Of a stretch of DNA of 64,000 nt, positions 1-12,249 are shown one piece after another (position 1 is the first letter of the stretch; every line of letters begins with the position of its first letter). The stretch spans positions 682,001 to 746,000 of the forward strand of contig NC_018386.1 of the NCBI RefSeq assembly GCF_000208865.1, read 5' to 3'. A program made the translations under genes and the position numbers. The stretch is from Neospora caninum Liverpool (taxonomy: Eukaryota > Apicomplexa > Conoidasida > Eucoccidiorida > Sarcocystidae). Below the pieces are notes generated by a model. It had not been told where the DNA came from, made no database searches, and was given only the letters and a program-made list of their open reading frames with translations.

Positions 1-526
1 CGTGGGGAAGTTCTCTTCCATTCGCCATGCTGATACAGCTCTAGGTTTCCGCTCTGGATCGCTCGCCAATCGACGCCCCGAAAGGCCACCTACAACGCGT
101 TTTCCCTATGCCCCCTCTATACACATGCACGTCGTCCCGTTTTCGTCTCGGAAAAAACGGAAGTCACCTATGCTACTGAACAATATAGAAAACGGAAACG
201 GAACACCCAAGGCCTCGTTCCGCGCGCTCGGACCTTCGCCGCATGCACCCTCGCGTCTCCACGGTCGTCTCGTGCTGGCGTCACCCCAGGGGAGAGTAGC
301 AGCCACGTCGCTCTCACCGCGAACTTCCCTTTTTTTCCTCTTACTCTCTTTCTCTCTTACTCACTTTCTCTCTTACTCTCTTTCTCCTCCCTTTCTGTTC
401 CTCTCTCCCCCTACTCGAGGACGTGCACAGAAGACGCCGTCTCTCCACCGGTGATCCCCCCCCCCTTGCCCCAGACTGCCCGAGCAGCTGCCTCTCCTCT
501 GTCTCCTCTGTCTCTGCGCGACTCAC
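1..526 (-). other. Intron of the LSG1-like gene, continuing off the window
   Basis: The exon at 527 ends in a canonical GTGAGT donor. No stretch here continues the expected LSG1 sequence after DCPG in any minus frame with the right phase. Positions 310-410 are pyrimidine-rich on the plus strand (CTCT/TTAC repeats). I see no gene of its own here. Confidence 0.6.
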
Positions 527-2965
527 CTGGACAGTCGCAGAGGGTCAGTCCCGTGTCGCCGACGAGCAGCGTCTGGAGGTGGCGGGTCTTTCCTGGCTGT
601 CGCGAGACGGATACTTTCTTCGAGCCCAGAAGCGCGTTGATAACGGAGCTTTTACCCACGTTGGGAAAGCCGATGAGGCCGATGATGAACGGCGGCGGCG
701 CGTGCGGGGCCTTCTCGTCCGTGGCGCCGTCTCTTTCCGCCTCAGCCCCAGGCCTCGCCTCTCCACCAGCGGCCGTCGCGTGCTGCGCTTTCTCCCGTTG
801 CTTCTGAGCCTCGAAGGAAGCGAGAAAACGTTCCCGGCGCAGAGAGAGGAGGGAGAGAAGATCCTGCGTGTTCAGAACGGGCGGCGACAACGACGGCGAG
901 GCGGCGAGGGAACTTGAGACGTCGTCGTCCAACCAGCAGCCGAGGAACGCACCAGTTCCAGCTGCTTCCTTGTTGCCCAGCTCTCCTTCTAATCCCATCG
1001 CCTCCTCGTCCTCCTTCTCTTCCTCTCCCTCTTCCTCGTCTCCCTCTTCTGGGTTTTCGTTCGTTTTCGCCCGCCGTTCTTCCTCTCGCTCCCGAGCCTG
1101 GTCTGTCAGCTCCTTCAGAGCCGAGAAGAAGACGTGCTCAACGTTTTCTTTTTTCAGCGCCTCCGCCCACTTTCGTCGCACACTCGGCGGAATCAGATCG
1201 GCCTTGTTAACGACGAGAACCACCTGAGGAGAACGGAACGGACAGACAAGCACGGGCTCTGATGTCCAGACGGGGCGTAAAAAAAGCCGCAGAAACCCAC
1301 CTGCAGAGGAACAAAACACGTCTCTTGCACGGTGCCTCTCCCGAGCTCCGCTTCGCCTTCTGTGAATCCGCGAGTCTCCGTCGAAACCCGCATGCAGCCC
1401 CACGAGTGCGCTCGGCTGCGTCTGTCCTCTGGTGGAGACCCGCACATGCGTGCGACAAAAGCGTCAGCCCGTTCTGACCAGGCTTTGAAGGCGGGGCGCA
1501 TGCACGCTTCGCTTTGCGTTCCGCGAGTCCGTTTCCTCACCTCTTTTCGTTGGTCGACTTCCTTGACGAATTTTTCGAGATCGCGACTGCGGAAGAAGCG
1601 GATGTCTCGGCCGTCGACGATTTGCAGGAGAAGGTGACTCTTTTCTACCACTCGCCACAGCTGCCGCCAAACGTCCAGATTCCGCTCAAAGGGACTCAAG
1701 GAAAAGCCGCGTTTCTCTTCGAGGAACGCGACTTCTCGCCGCCAGCGAAGAAAGGCGTCGCGCTCGAGGGCATCCAATTCCGCCGCCGTCCGAGGAAGAG
1801 CAGACACCGACGGGACAGAGTCCGTGACACCAGGCTCGCCCCATTTTTTGCGCGACGAACTCGAGGGTACAGACAAACGCGAACCTTCCTCTTCTTCCTC
1901 GACTTCTTCCTCTTCCTCATCATCTTCATCTTCTTCCTCTTCTTCTTCCTCCCCTCCATCCTCTTCTTCCTCTTCTTCTCCCTCCTCTCCGTCCTCTTCT
2001 TCCTGCTCTTCGTTCTCTTCTTCTTCCTCTCCCTCCTCGTCTTCCTCTTCTTCTTCGTCTCCCTCGCTGCTGTCTGCGAGAGGCCCTCTGGCGCCGGGTT
2101 TCGCTTGCCGCGACTTGTTTTTTCCTTTTCTTCTTTCCTCTTCCCTCTGTTTCTTCTTTGACCACTTGATTTGTTGTTCGCGCCGGTGTGCACTAACGAA
2201 CTCGACGTTGTGAATCGTCGCCTCCTCCATCTTCCCCTTGAGGAGCACGGCAACCCGCTGTCTGTTCTTCCTCTTCATCTTGTCTCGCTTTCGCAGCTCC
2301 GACCGCCGCACTCGCCAGTCCTCGCCCCTCTCCCCATCCTCGCCTTCTTCGCGTCGCCTCCCGCCGGCGTCCTCGCTTTCGAACCAGACGACTGGAAAGC
2401 GAAAGGGCCTTCGTGGGATCGGCACTTCTTCCTCGTTCTCGGCGCCTGCTTCGCCCGTCCTCCCCGTCGCCTTATAGACGGGTTGCGCCGTGAAGCACGC
2501 ACTCTCTTCTTCGTTCTTCAGCCAGACGCGCGCCTCGCCCTTGTTGATGAGGAACTGGTCCTGAGACGCGAGAACGGTTGAGAGGTAAAAGTCGAGTTCG
2601 GACTGTTGCGTGAGCGACTGGAGGTTGTGACTGCGTTTCTGCTTCTCCAGAAATGCAGCGTCCATGTTGCGCCCCGAAAGAAAGTCGAGGAGGTGGTGTC
2701 GAGTCGAACTGCCCGAGACAGCAATCCCTCTGCCTTCGTGCGAAGCGAAGGATGCCGACGGGGCCGAAGACGCGGACGGAGAGGAAGCGAACGAAGAGAG
2801 AGACGGCAGCAGGTGCGGATCTTCGCGATGCTCCGCTTTAACCGCCGCAAAGTACGACTCCTGTTGCAGCTGGTGAGCCATCAGACGCTGATGCAAGAGA
2901 GCCCGCCCAAAGGCGCTCGCCCCCGCCGCGCGCTGCCGGCGCGCCTGCGTCTTCTTTCGAGGCAT
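527..2965 (-). CDS. LSG1: LSG1-like large-subunit GTPase (5' part, cut at left edge)
   Basis: Circularly permuted GTPase of the LSG1/Kre35 family. In yeast and mammals it acts in the cytoplasm to release the export adaptor NMD3 from pre-60S subunits. Exon 1 is 2965-1541 and exon 2 is 1223-527; both have consensus GT-AG borders, phase 0 then phase 1. The motif order is permuted: G4 (NKAD, about residues 481-484) precedes the P-loop GFPNVGKSS (about 656-664) and G3 DCPG, which is the last thing before the window ends the chain. The start MPRKK is followed by a basic N-terminus typical of the family. A run of more than 60 mostly Glu/Asp residues (coding 1895-2070) and a second acidic insert between G4 and G1 make it longer than yeast LSG1. 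The C-terminal exons were not found in 1-526, which I read as intron. Next upstream gene is the PP2C, same strand. Confidence 0.9.
1895..2070 (-). repeat. Glu-codon microsatellite in the LSG1-like gene
   Basis: On the plus strand this is an almost pure TTC/CTC/TCC run. On the coding strand it reads as GAA/GAG/GAC codons for an uninterrupted acidic tract. It lies inside exon 1 and keeps the frame. Confidence 0.85.
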
Positions 2966-5759
2966 CTGTAGGAGAGAAAGAACACAGAACGCAGCGAAGG
3001 GAGAGAAAAAAAGAGGAAAGGGCCGGGGGAAAAAGGCGAGGAGAAGAACAGAAGAGTGAACCTCGAAGACAGAGGAAGGCGAAAACGGAAGAAAGAAGGG
3101 GACCTAGAGGGAGACGGAAGGGAAGAGCGGCTGTTGGGAGAAGAGCGCGACGGGGTTGCGCGAGAACCGGAGGAAAAAGCGGTATAGGCGGAAAAGCGAG
3201 GCAAAAATTGACAAGACGAAGGCGTCGGTGGGCCCTCTAGCTTTTTGCTTTGCTCTCTTTTAGATAAAACTCCTCAGAATGAACTTTCCCTTTCTCTTCG
3301 CCCGCCCCACTGCTCTGCGGTTCGCCTTTCCCCGGAAAGGAAAGGCCGAGAGAGGGAGACACTTGGGGACGGGAAACCGTCGTTTTCTGGGCGAGAAAAG
3401 CATGGGCCGCAGAAGCGACTTGGGGACAACTGTAGGCCAGAAAGCGGCGACGGGGGCCAAGTCGAGATGAGGAAAAAGTTAGAAGCGAGAAAAACGCGAT
3501 CGCGGCACATGCAGAGAAGTCCCGCAGACAAGAAAAGCCCGCATGCGCGCGAGCGCTCCCATATTTTTTTTGAGTGTTTATGAGCAGGGGCGGTTTCGTC
3601 TGTTTTTGCTTCCTCTACCCCCATCCTCTCTGTTTTTCGCCCCTCGGTTTCCTTTGCACGTTTGGCAGCGACAAGAGGGGAGACGACCGCCGCTTTTTTC
3701 TCTCGCTTCGCGACCGCGCAGAAACCAGCCTCGCGCGGTGAGTCACCACACCGCAGAGACACAGGCAGCGTCGCGAAGTTTTGTGTGGATCTCGACGCAC
3801 TAAAAAGTTACCTCAGGGGTCGTTCGTGAGAAAGCCTTGCGTGGCTTGGCGACGAGGCTCTCGAAATATCGAAAAGGAAAACGCGGACTAATCTCGCGAT
3901 TTGCCGCCGACAGGCGACCGGCACCACAACCGGTACAGTTAGTCGGCAAACGAATCGATGCACAGAGACGTTCGCCAAAACACGTGCCCATTTTTAGAGA
4001 GGCTGGGAGGCAAGATTCGCATTTGTTATACAGATTTGCATTGATTTCTACATGCGGGTCGAGGCACCTTTTTATCGATATATCCCTATATTTGCGTAAG
4101 GAACAAGGTAGAACCGAAGATCTTTCAGGACGAAGGCTGAACCGAGAGTGGCTGAAGCCATTGTCATTCGTGTTGACCATATCTCACCCGTGGTATCCAG
4201 CATGCAACTCCACTGAAGGTTTGCCTTGCACAACTGCGCTTCAGTTCTGAAATGACGCCTAGGCACCCCTGATAGGCTTTTCTCTGTTCCAGCACAGCCG
4301 TTCGTTCTTCTGACAAACAGCGCAACTCGGTAATTAGTTAATTCGTGTTTTAGGTTCGCTACCCCGTACCGACACCACACTCAGGTTTGCGCGTGACTTG
4401 GGAAAAAACGGTGCCTTTTGAGAGGAATTGTTCGAGGCGTTTTGCACGTCGACAGAGTCGAACGCGTCTTCTTCCCTGGTGTCGCGGCGCGATTAAGCAG
4501 CCTTTGGACTCCGAAAGGCCAAAGCAGCCTTTTTCACACTAACCTGCACTTCTTGCTCGCTCGAGCCTCAAACAAAACTGACGTTCGGTGCGCTCCCTTC
4601 TCTCCATTTTGCCGTAATCGCTTGTGTCTCTCTTTGTTTTGGGGCTGTGTCGCAGCCTACGGCGTCCTCGCTACGGGGCTGAGGCTTCCCTTGTTCCACT
4701 CGAGAGAAGAATCCGCGACAGAGAGAAAGAAAAGTGGCGACGGGGGACAGAGAAACAAGCGAACGCGAAGCGGGGTCGGGGGCGTAAGGGGGGAGGGAGA
4801 GGGCGACTCGGCGCAGGAAGACAGAGGAGAGAGGAAGAACGCGAACGCGAGGGAAGACCCGTCAGGAAAGCAAAACACGCTGGTCAGGAAAACGCAGAGG
4901 CGAACAAGATGGAGAAACAGAGAAAAGTGCGTAGGGAAGGAGACCACGAAAACGGAAACAGGGTGGAGAGAGGGGCGGAGGAAGAAAAGCAGAGAGCATC
5001 CCGGAAGCGTTTCCAGAGGCGCGTCGCGAAAGTCAGGAAACAGCGGCGATACCGCGGAACGCGGGACATCAGATCGGGAAGTTTCAAAAAAACAGATCCA
5101 AGGAAACGCGCAGGTTCAAACGCGTGGCCTTTCGTCTATCCAATTCGTTTCTTCTTCTCTTGTTCTACTCCCGTCGGCGTTCCCTCACGTCCACACCTTC
5201 TGTCCTCTGTGCGAGGCCTCTGCCTGTCTCCGCCGTCTCCTTTTTGCGCTTCCCCTTTCTCCCTTGTCTTTGCAGTTTGGTGTCACTCTCCTCGCCAACA
5301 GGTTGCCCGTTCTTGGCCAGTGCCGCCTGCTCTCTTCTCACTCCTCTCTTCTTTTTTCCCTTCTTCCCTTGCTCCTCGCTGCCGCTCCGTTCTTGTCTTC
5401 CCCTGCAGTGTAGCTGGAGCTCGCTGAGGAGAGGCCAGAGAAAGACGCGAAAGAAAGGCCCCGAGCGAAGGCGAGAAGGAAGCAGCTAAGACGAGGACGC
5501 GAGCGCAAAAACACTGGAGAGAAAGACGCAGGCTGCACGTCGAGGTAGGGCTCGAAAGCACCGCCGGAAAAACAAAGGCAGAGACGACAGCACGCAAGAG
5601 ACGAAAACCAACCACCGCACAGACGGTGACTGCATGACGAGACCGCATCGGGAAAAAGAGAAACTCTCTACTTTCTCGAGCTCCTGAGCGGGGGGCGAAC
5701 CACGGCCCTTTGCCTTCTGCCCGTCCCCCTCTTTGAGGCGGCCTTCGTCCCCACGTCGC
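2966..5759. other. Intergenic: LSG1 upstream flank and PP2C downstream flank
   Basis: Both neighbours are on the minus strand, so this holds the LSG1 promoter/5' UTR and the PP2C 3' UTR. Long open frames exist on the plus strand (for example 4418-5413), but they start on TTG, are Arg/Lys/Gly-rich and have no recognisable domain, so I do not call them. 4020-4370 is more AT-rich than its surroundings. Nothing else stands out. Confidence 0.5.
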
Positions 5760-8700
5760 TCACGCTGAAAAAATGTCGAGATCTTCCTCTTCCTCGGCGA
5801 CCTGAGACGAAGCAAAAGCGGAGACACGCAAAAAGGAAACCAAAGGACCGATGGGTTTGGAGCGAAACTCCGAAACATACGACCTCAAAACAAGCGGCTC
5901 GAAGGCAGCCCCCCAAAACGCGGAGAGACAGGGACAGCCGAACCTACAAGCACCCGTCGTTTCCTCTTGGCGCTGTCCAGAGTCCCGGTTTCCTCTCTTG
6001 AATTTTCGTGTGGCCTGCTGTTCGCTCCTCAGAAAATAAGAGCAACTTACTTCTTCCTCCTTCTCCGCGCGCTCTTCTCTTTCCCTGCGGATCCTCTCGT
6101 ACACATTGCTGCTTGAGAGGAGACCGATATCCTCCAACCCGCGACCGGCCTTGAAAGAGTCGCCCTCCGTCTCCGTTCGTCCTTCTCCGCGTGCCCGCCC
6201 TGGTGCTTCCTCTCCCTCTCCACTCTCTGCATGCGGCTCGCCCCCTCCAGACCGCGAGTCTCCTCGGCCTTCTCCCTCTCCGTTGTCTTCTCCCTCTCCT
6301 GTGTCGCTCTCTGGACCTTCGGGGCGAGAACTCGTGCCCGGCTGCGTTCGCAGTTTCCTTCTCTTCCTCTCGCTTGCTCCGCTCTGAGACGTGTCGGACG
6401 CCTCGTCTCCGCGTTGCCGCGCACGTCTCGAGCAGCCCTCGTTCTCTGCCGCAGTGTGCCTGTCTCCCTCGCTTCCTCCCTCGCTTTCTCCTTCGTTGGC
6501 TTCTTTGCGGGCGTCTCCCTCCAGGGTGTCTCCTGTCTCTCGTCTCGCGCCTTCGCAGGCTGCGCCTGGAGTCTGCGCCTCCGCGGCGGCGTCCTGAAAG
6601 CGATCTCGTCGCCACTTGAAGTAGACCACTGTGCACGTCTTGTCGTCTTCACTGCCGCGCTTCACAGCCTCGTCGATGACAACCCGCGCAGCCTGCAGCG
6701 AAAAAACAAACGCGCGAATCGAGTGCAAACGACTGAGGCCTCACGGCCGCCTCGACAAGCCGCCGCTCTGGCGCGTCGGAAGAACTGCATGCCCCGGGGG
6801 TGGCGAGTCGAGCGCTGACCCATCCTCCATCAGCGCGCGGGAGGAGGGAAGACCACGGGGAGAACAGAAAGGGAGAAAGGTGCGTCTCTCCTCTCCACTT
6901 GAGACAGCCTGAGCGGCCGTTCAGTCGTCTACGGCGGACCGAGAGGAAGGCACTTTGAGCAGTCTCGAGCTCCCAGCTACGTGTCGACGTGGATCGTTCT
7001 TTAAAAGCACGAGAGACTGGACTCGGGAGAGGCGCGAGGTTTGCTCGATGCACGCGCAGAGTCGGGGAACCGTGGGGAGACTCGGCAGTTGTTCAGCAGG
7101 CCGGCCTTTCGCCCAAACAGGACTCACTTCTTGCGGCGGTTTGTCCAGATGCTCCGACACAATCGCGACGACTTCTTCGTCAGAGAGAACGTCCCAAATA
7201 CCATCCGACGCGAGGACCTAGAACGCATGCATCACAAACATGCGTAGGTTATGGGCGAGACACAAAAGAGGACTGTTCGCCGCTGCAAAATGTTCCCCCG
7301 CTGAGTCTGAGGTACGGAAAGAGACGTTCTTTCAGTTTGTGGTACAGCTCTACGGAGACATACTTGACTATTCTTGAATTCAAAACAAAGGTCATGACAC
7401 ACACATCTAGACACATAGGTAGATATATATGCATTTGGATGGGGTTGAGTGCATGCGTTTTCAGTGGAGTGTCTGCGTGGTGCGCTTACCATGAAGAGGT
7501 CCGTTTCGAAGTTGATTGCATAGACATGAAGACTCGGCTGACACGAGACAAGTTTCTTGGGGATTTTCATCCGTCGGTCGCCCAGAGCTCGCGACGTCGC
7601 CAGACCAAACAGCCGGTTCGTCTTGCGGTCAACGAAGACGACTCGCCAAATGCCTTCGATGTTCATCACCTGGAAACGCGACAAACGAAGCACCTTATCG
7701 TTATGTACACCGCGCCGAGCCAGATAGCTTTGTCTCCATACACATTGCTATGTACATACCAACCCAAGAATGAATTTTGCGTTTGAGACTCCTAGCTCCT
7801 CTGTTTCTCCAGTCCTCACATGTATCTAAACACATATATATGTAATATACATGTATTTAAGGCTCTATGTATGCAGGTTGTATACATTCGTGTGTGGCAG
7901 ATGTGGATCGCCTTTGTTTGTTTCTGACCTCGCCTCCATTTTGTTGAATCCTTCGCTTCTCGAATTTATCATTGGGGCGGTGGTCCTCGGTGAGACGGAG
8001 AGCTCGGTCGTCCCTGGAAACGCGCGAGAAACAGTCTCGACAGAGAGTGAAAAACAGAACTGGAGAGACAGGGAGAGAACGCCATCAGCAGGCAAGCCTC
8101 TCCAGAGACCCCGCGCGAAAGAGCGACAGACGCGCGAGAAACAAAAAATCGCATCCCGCAGAGATAGAGAAGTACAAATCTTGAGAGAGATAGAGTGCCC
8201 ATGAGAAAGAGAACGGAAATCAAAAGAGCACACATACGAGAAAGGATGCTGATCTTGGAGTCAACGGCATCGAAAGAAAAGCGAGAAAGGCACGAAGGCG
8301 GCCTCGCTGCGCAGAAAATCGGTCAAGCTAGCGACACAGGGGGAAGAAAAGGAGAAGCCTTCCTCACCACGAAACTTTCATAACAAAAAACGTTTCGTTT
8401 CCTCCAAAGAAACCTACCGACAAAGAACCGCCCGCGTGTCGCCTGCATGCGCAGTGAGGAGCTTCAACTGGCCGTCGTCATCGGGCCCAAAGAGCAGCAC
8501 GACGCACGCAGTGCTGCCGGCTGAGAACCAACCAATCCACAACGGAAGGTGCGGCATTAAACACGACCACATGCATCTGCATCTATTCACACATCAGGCA
8601 CAGCTCTCTCTCTCCATATATATATATATATATATACCTATATATATACATTTATATGTATATATATATATATTGCAGAAATGAGCAGATGCTTGGACAC

Positions 8701-10553
8701 AGACATGTATGTATGGGACTGGCAGAGAGGAAGAGAGGCAACGAATAAAGAAACACACGTGTGCCTGCATGCGCGTTTTGAGGTGTAGAGCTCTGTGCAT
8801 GTGTCCCCCGCCAGGCGAGTCACGCGCTCTGAGGTTGAGGGAGATAAAAGCGCACAGCGTTGTTTCCGCACCGTCTTGTTCGACGCCAGCTTTTTGTGCA
8901 TGGTCTAGGAAGTTGTGATCAGTCATGAAGAAACTCTTTGCCGTCGCTTTCACAAGAGCCTCCAGTCCAACAGACAAGAACTTTTCTTCTCGACGAGTGC
9001 ACGGCAGTCCGTCGTTCAGTTGCTGGAGCAGCAGCGAGAAGTTGCTCGGTCGCTTCTGTCTCTTCTTCGCTCCACGCTCGCGTGCCTCCTCGCGCGCCTC
9101 GAGCTCTTGACGTCGTCTCTGATGGAAACGCAAACAGAGCCTCGAAGTTACGAGAGAACAACGTCCACCAAAAGCATAAAGATGCGAGGGAACTCAACCG
9201 GCGAACGATACACTTCTGTAGCCTCTTTCCCCTGCTCAATCTTCCCGTCCGACCAGAGGGTCGAAGACGCGTAGGAGGACGCGTGGGAAGAGATCTATGT
9301 TTTTTATGTGTCTCTCTCGTGAAGAGCGGCGCATGCGTATCCGTCTCTATATGATGCCTCGTCGGCCCGGCCTCTGCGAAATGCAAGTGGAGACGGAGGT
9401 CGACCTTTTGAACAGACAGAACGCTCACGCACATGCGAGAGACGCTTGCGCATCTGATGGCTTACTTGCACGGTACTGTAAATCTGCCTGTACAGGCTGA
9501 TGAGGTTTTTGTGGAGGTGAACCGTCGCGTACTGAGCACAGCTGCCGCGCGGAACGCAGATACACAATCCAGACCGCGCAGGATACGAATATATTGCAGG
9601 TACATAAAGAACGATGTGCCTAAATAAACATAAGATGCATGTAAATATACATGAACGGCTGAGGAGCACGCGTGAAGGAGACGGAGAACGAGTCGCGAAG
9701 ACCAGCTGAAGGGTCGACATGAAAAAGAACAGAATGCAGGGAGTGGAGAGACGAAGCCTACCTAGATCCATCATGCCCGTCAAATATCGCTGTGTAGTAG
9801 CAGAGGGCGTTCGCGTCTCCGGTGACCACCTGGACGGGCAGGGGAACTTTGGTGACGTGCCGGTCTTCAATCTCCACTTTCCCCTCTGCGCTTCCCTGAA
9901 AGAACGACAGAGATAAACGCCAACACCGGAAAATGCAAAACCACGCTGTCTCTCCCTTGTCTCAACATCTTCTTTTTTCCTCTCGCCCTGTTCTCCTCTC
10001 TTCCTCTTCTCTTTGTTGTCTCTGTTACCTTCCGTTCTGCTGTCCCCGCAACCACGTCCGTTTCGAGGTCTAGATCAATGTCTTCATCTTCCTCTTCTTC
10101 TTCGTCTCCCCCTTCTTCTTCTTCTCTTCCTTCTTCTTCTTCTCCTTCTCTTCCTTCTTCTTCTTCTCCTTCTCTTCCTTCTTCTTCTTCTCCTTCTTCT
10201 TCTTCCTCTCCTCCTTCTCCGCCCGGATGTGTTTCGCCGACGCCTCCAGCAAGCGCAGCTTCGCCTTCTCCCCCTGCGGCGGGCACGAGCTCGCCGGTCG
10301 TTCGATTGAAGTAGACGCCCTCTCGCGGGTTGACGAGCCAGTGCGTGAGGTCGCGGTGCATGAACCAGACGTCCTCGGACGAGTCTCCCGTTCCTCCCCT
10401 TTCCTTCCCTTCACCTTCTTCCTCCCCCGCCTGTTCGTTTCTTTTCCGCTTTCCGTGTTCTTCTTCCTCCGCAGTCTCCGTCGCCTCGGGGTCTGCAGCC
10501 ACCCAGCTGGGGTCTCCAGGCGCCCACAGAGGCGGGCGGTCCTCGGTCGTCAT
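5760..10553 (-). CDS. PP2C/PPM-family Ser/Thr protein phosphatase
   Basis: Metal-dependent (Mg/Mn) protein phosphatase. Ten exons, all GT-AG, keep phase throughout: 10553-10029, 9895-9762, 9541-9466, 9118-8872, 8520-8418, 8013-7929, 7669-7490, 7217-7128, 6692-6051, 5801-5760; 707 residues. PP2C motifs appear in order: EDRHV, FDGHDG, GDTRAVLCR, TEDHRP, GLATSRALGD, LASDGIWDVLSDEE, and SEDDKTCTVVYF where the family usually has S-DN-TV. Before the domain, residues 62-91 (DVWFMHRD...TGEL) resemble an aromatic OCRE-like motif, followed by an acidic Gly/Arg/Glu repeat. After the domain a roughly 200-residue hydrophilic tail rich in Glu, Gly and Arg ends in an acidic 13-residue exon. There is no signal peptide or membrane segment, so a nuclear or cytosolic place is likely. 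The OCRE-like reading is weak; the phosphatase call is strong. Confidence 0.91.
10095..10210 (-). repeat. 24-bp in-frame repeat coding an acidic octapeptide in the PP2C gene
   Basis: About four copies of a 24-bp polypyrimidine (plus strand) unit encode Gly-Arg-Glu-Gly-Glu-Glu-Glu-Glu on the coding strand, inside exon 1. The unit length is a multiple of three, so copy-number change would keep the frame. Confidence 0.8.
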
Positions 10554-12249
10554 CGATGCTACGAGAAGAGCGCCGCAAGGAGACAGATCGAAACGGAGAC
10601 AAATCCGAGGAAAGGAAGGGCACGAGAGCGACGGGGAGGACGACGCACAGGTCGAACTGCGCGGAGACGAAACAGAGCTCGAGCTGCAGGGACAGAGCGG
10701 AAGAAAAGGAGCAGTGAGAAACCGAGGATAACGGAAAGAGAAATGGCGCCAAAGAGAAGAGAGAAAGAGGACCGCGACAAAAAACCGATAGAAGCCACAA
10801 GCTCTTTTCCTCGCGGGGGGGTTTCTCGCTGCCGTGTTTTCCCTTCGCGCATGCGCAAGTTCAACGCCTTCCTTCTTCCCTCAGCCTTATGCCCCTGTCT
10901 CGGTTTTCCCTCTCTTTCTCTCTTTTTCTCGTGCTCCTCGTCTCTTCGTGCTGTGCCAGCCTCGTCCTCTGTGTCTGCGCCGCGACGCTTCCAGACGGGA
11001 GTCGTCGGCGGTTCTTTGAGAGTTCTTTCGGAATGAGAAAGGCGACGCAGTTCTCCTCTCTCTCTGCGAACGGACCTTTTCCTTCCCAGTCTGAAAGTGC
11101 ACTCTCAGAGCCACCGAGACTCGACAGGGTTCCTGGCTTCGACTTCCGACGAGCGCGAGGCCAACCCCCTTAAACGTTTCCCGAGAAATGGAGAGAGAAG
11201 GCGACAAGCAGAAGCGAGGGGACGGCAACTGAAGAGACAGGACCGAGAAAGAAGAGGAGAGAGATGGAAGAGACAAGAAACGAGAAGAAAGGGACAAGGA
11301 GAGAGAAGAAAGGGACAAGGACAGAGAATGAAAAAGAAAAGAAGAAGGACCAGACAAGCGGAAACGGGAGATATGGAGACGCGGAGACAGGCTCTCTCGC
11401 GAAGAAGTGAGCAGAAACGAGAGATGTCCAGGAACCTTCTAGGCGACCTCGCGTGTTTCTTTTAGATCGCCTACAGAAAAAGAAATAAAAAAAGACCGCG
11501 AGAACTTCTGCACTGCATTCGTCTTCTTCCCGGTTTTGCTCTTTCTCGCGCGTCGGTGCATGCGCAGCGACACACATCGTTGGAAAACGGGTACATCTAC
11601 TCGCATGCGATGCCTTGCATCTCTTTTTTCCCCCTCAGCGTGGCTACTCGACTTCTTCCTTTCTTCATTGGAGGCAGGTGTGCTGCATTGGTTGTAGGCG
11701 AGAAGGTTTTTTCCGAAAACGCACGGCAGGGGAAACGAACTGCGTCTCTCGCTACGCCCGCGATAGTTAGGCCTTCTTGCTTCTTCTCCTTTTCTTCTCT
11801 CAGTCTTGTTCTGTCTTCTCCGCGATCGAACGGCGAGGCCCGCAGAGGCAGCGCTGCCGTCTTTTCTCTCGTTCGCCGTCTCGCTAGGGCGTGGCCTGTT
11901 CGGTCTCTCGCTGGCGGTTCGCCCCTTGTTCTTCCGTCGCCTCAAAAAGAAGGACGAGGAGAGGTGAATCATTGGAGAAAAACGTGAGTGAGGCTCCTGT
12001 CTCTCCCTTGGCAGCAGCCTGTCTCTGCGAATTCAACCCTTGTTCGAGGAATGCGTCGCTGAATCGAAGGAAAGCACCAAAGAGCAGGAAGAAGTGAAGA
12101 AGAAAGCCGAGAAAACGAAGAAGGGAAACGGAAGGAGAGACAGAACGGTGAAGGCGGGAGGAGGGGGGCGGGGTAGAAGACGCAAGGCAACACGAGGGTG
12201 AGCGAAGCGCGCCTGGTGAGGTGAAGCGACGAAAAGGAGATGAGAAAAG
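10554..12249. other. Divergent intergenic region between PP2C and the 12250 gene
   Basis: Head-to-head promoters must lie here, since PP2C starts at 10553 on the minus strand and the next gene at 12250 on the plus strand. A TGCATGC-like word lies near 11555. A tandem purine repeat (about 19-20 bp unit, AGAAAGGGACAAGGA core) lies at 11270-11330. There is no supported gene; open frames are low-complexity. Confidence 0.5.
11270..11335 (+). repeat. Purine-rich tandem repeat
   Basis: The word AGAAGAAAGGGACAAGG occurs twice back to back with short spacers, within a G/A-only stretch of the divergent intergenic region. It lies outside any supported gene. Confidence 0.6.

Noticed and set aside
1514..2161. 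Plus-strand open frame of 215 codons rich in Phe and Leu
   Set aside because: It is the complement of the Glu/Asp codon run in the LSG1-like exon and has no stops only because of that repeat.
4418..5427. Plus-strand open frames of 331 and 267 codons
   Set aside because: They start on non-ATG codons or overlap each other in different frames, are Arg/Gly/Lys or Ser/Leu-rich, and show no domain or splice context.
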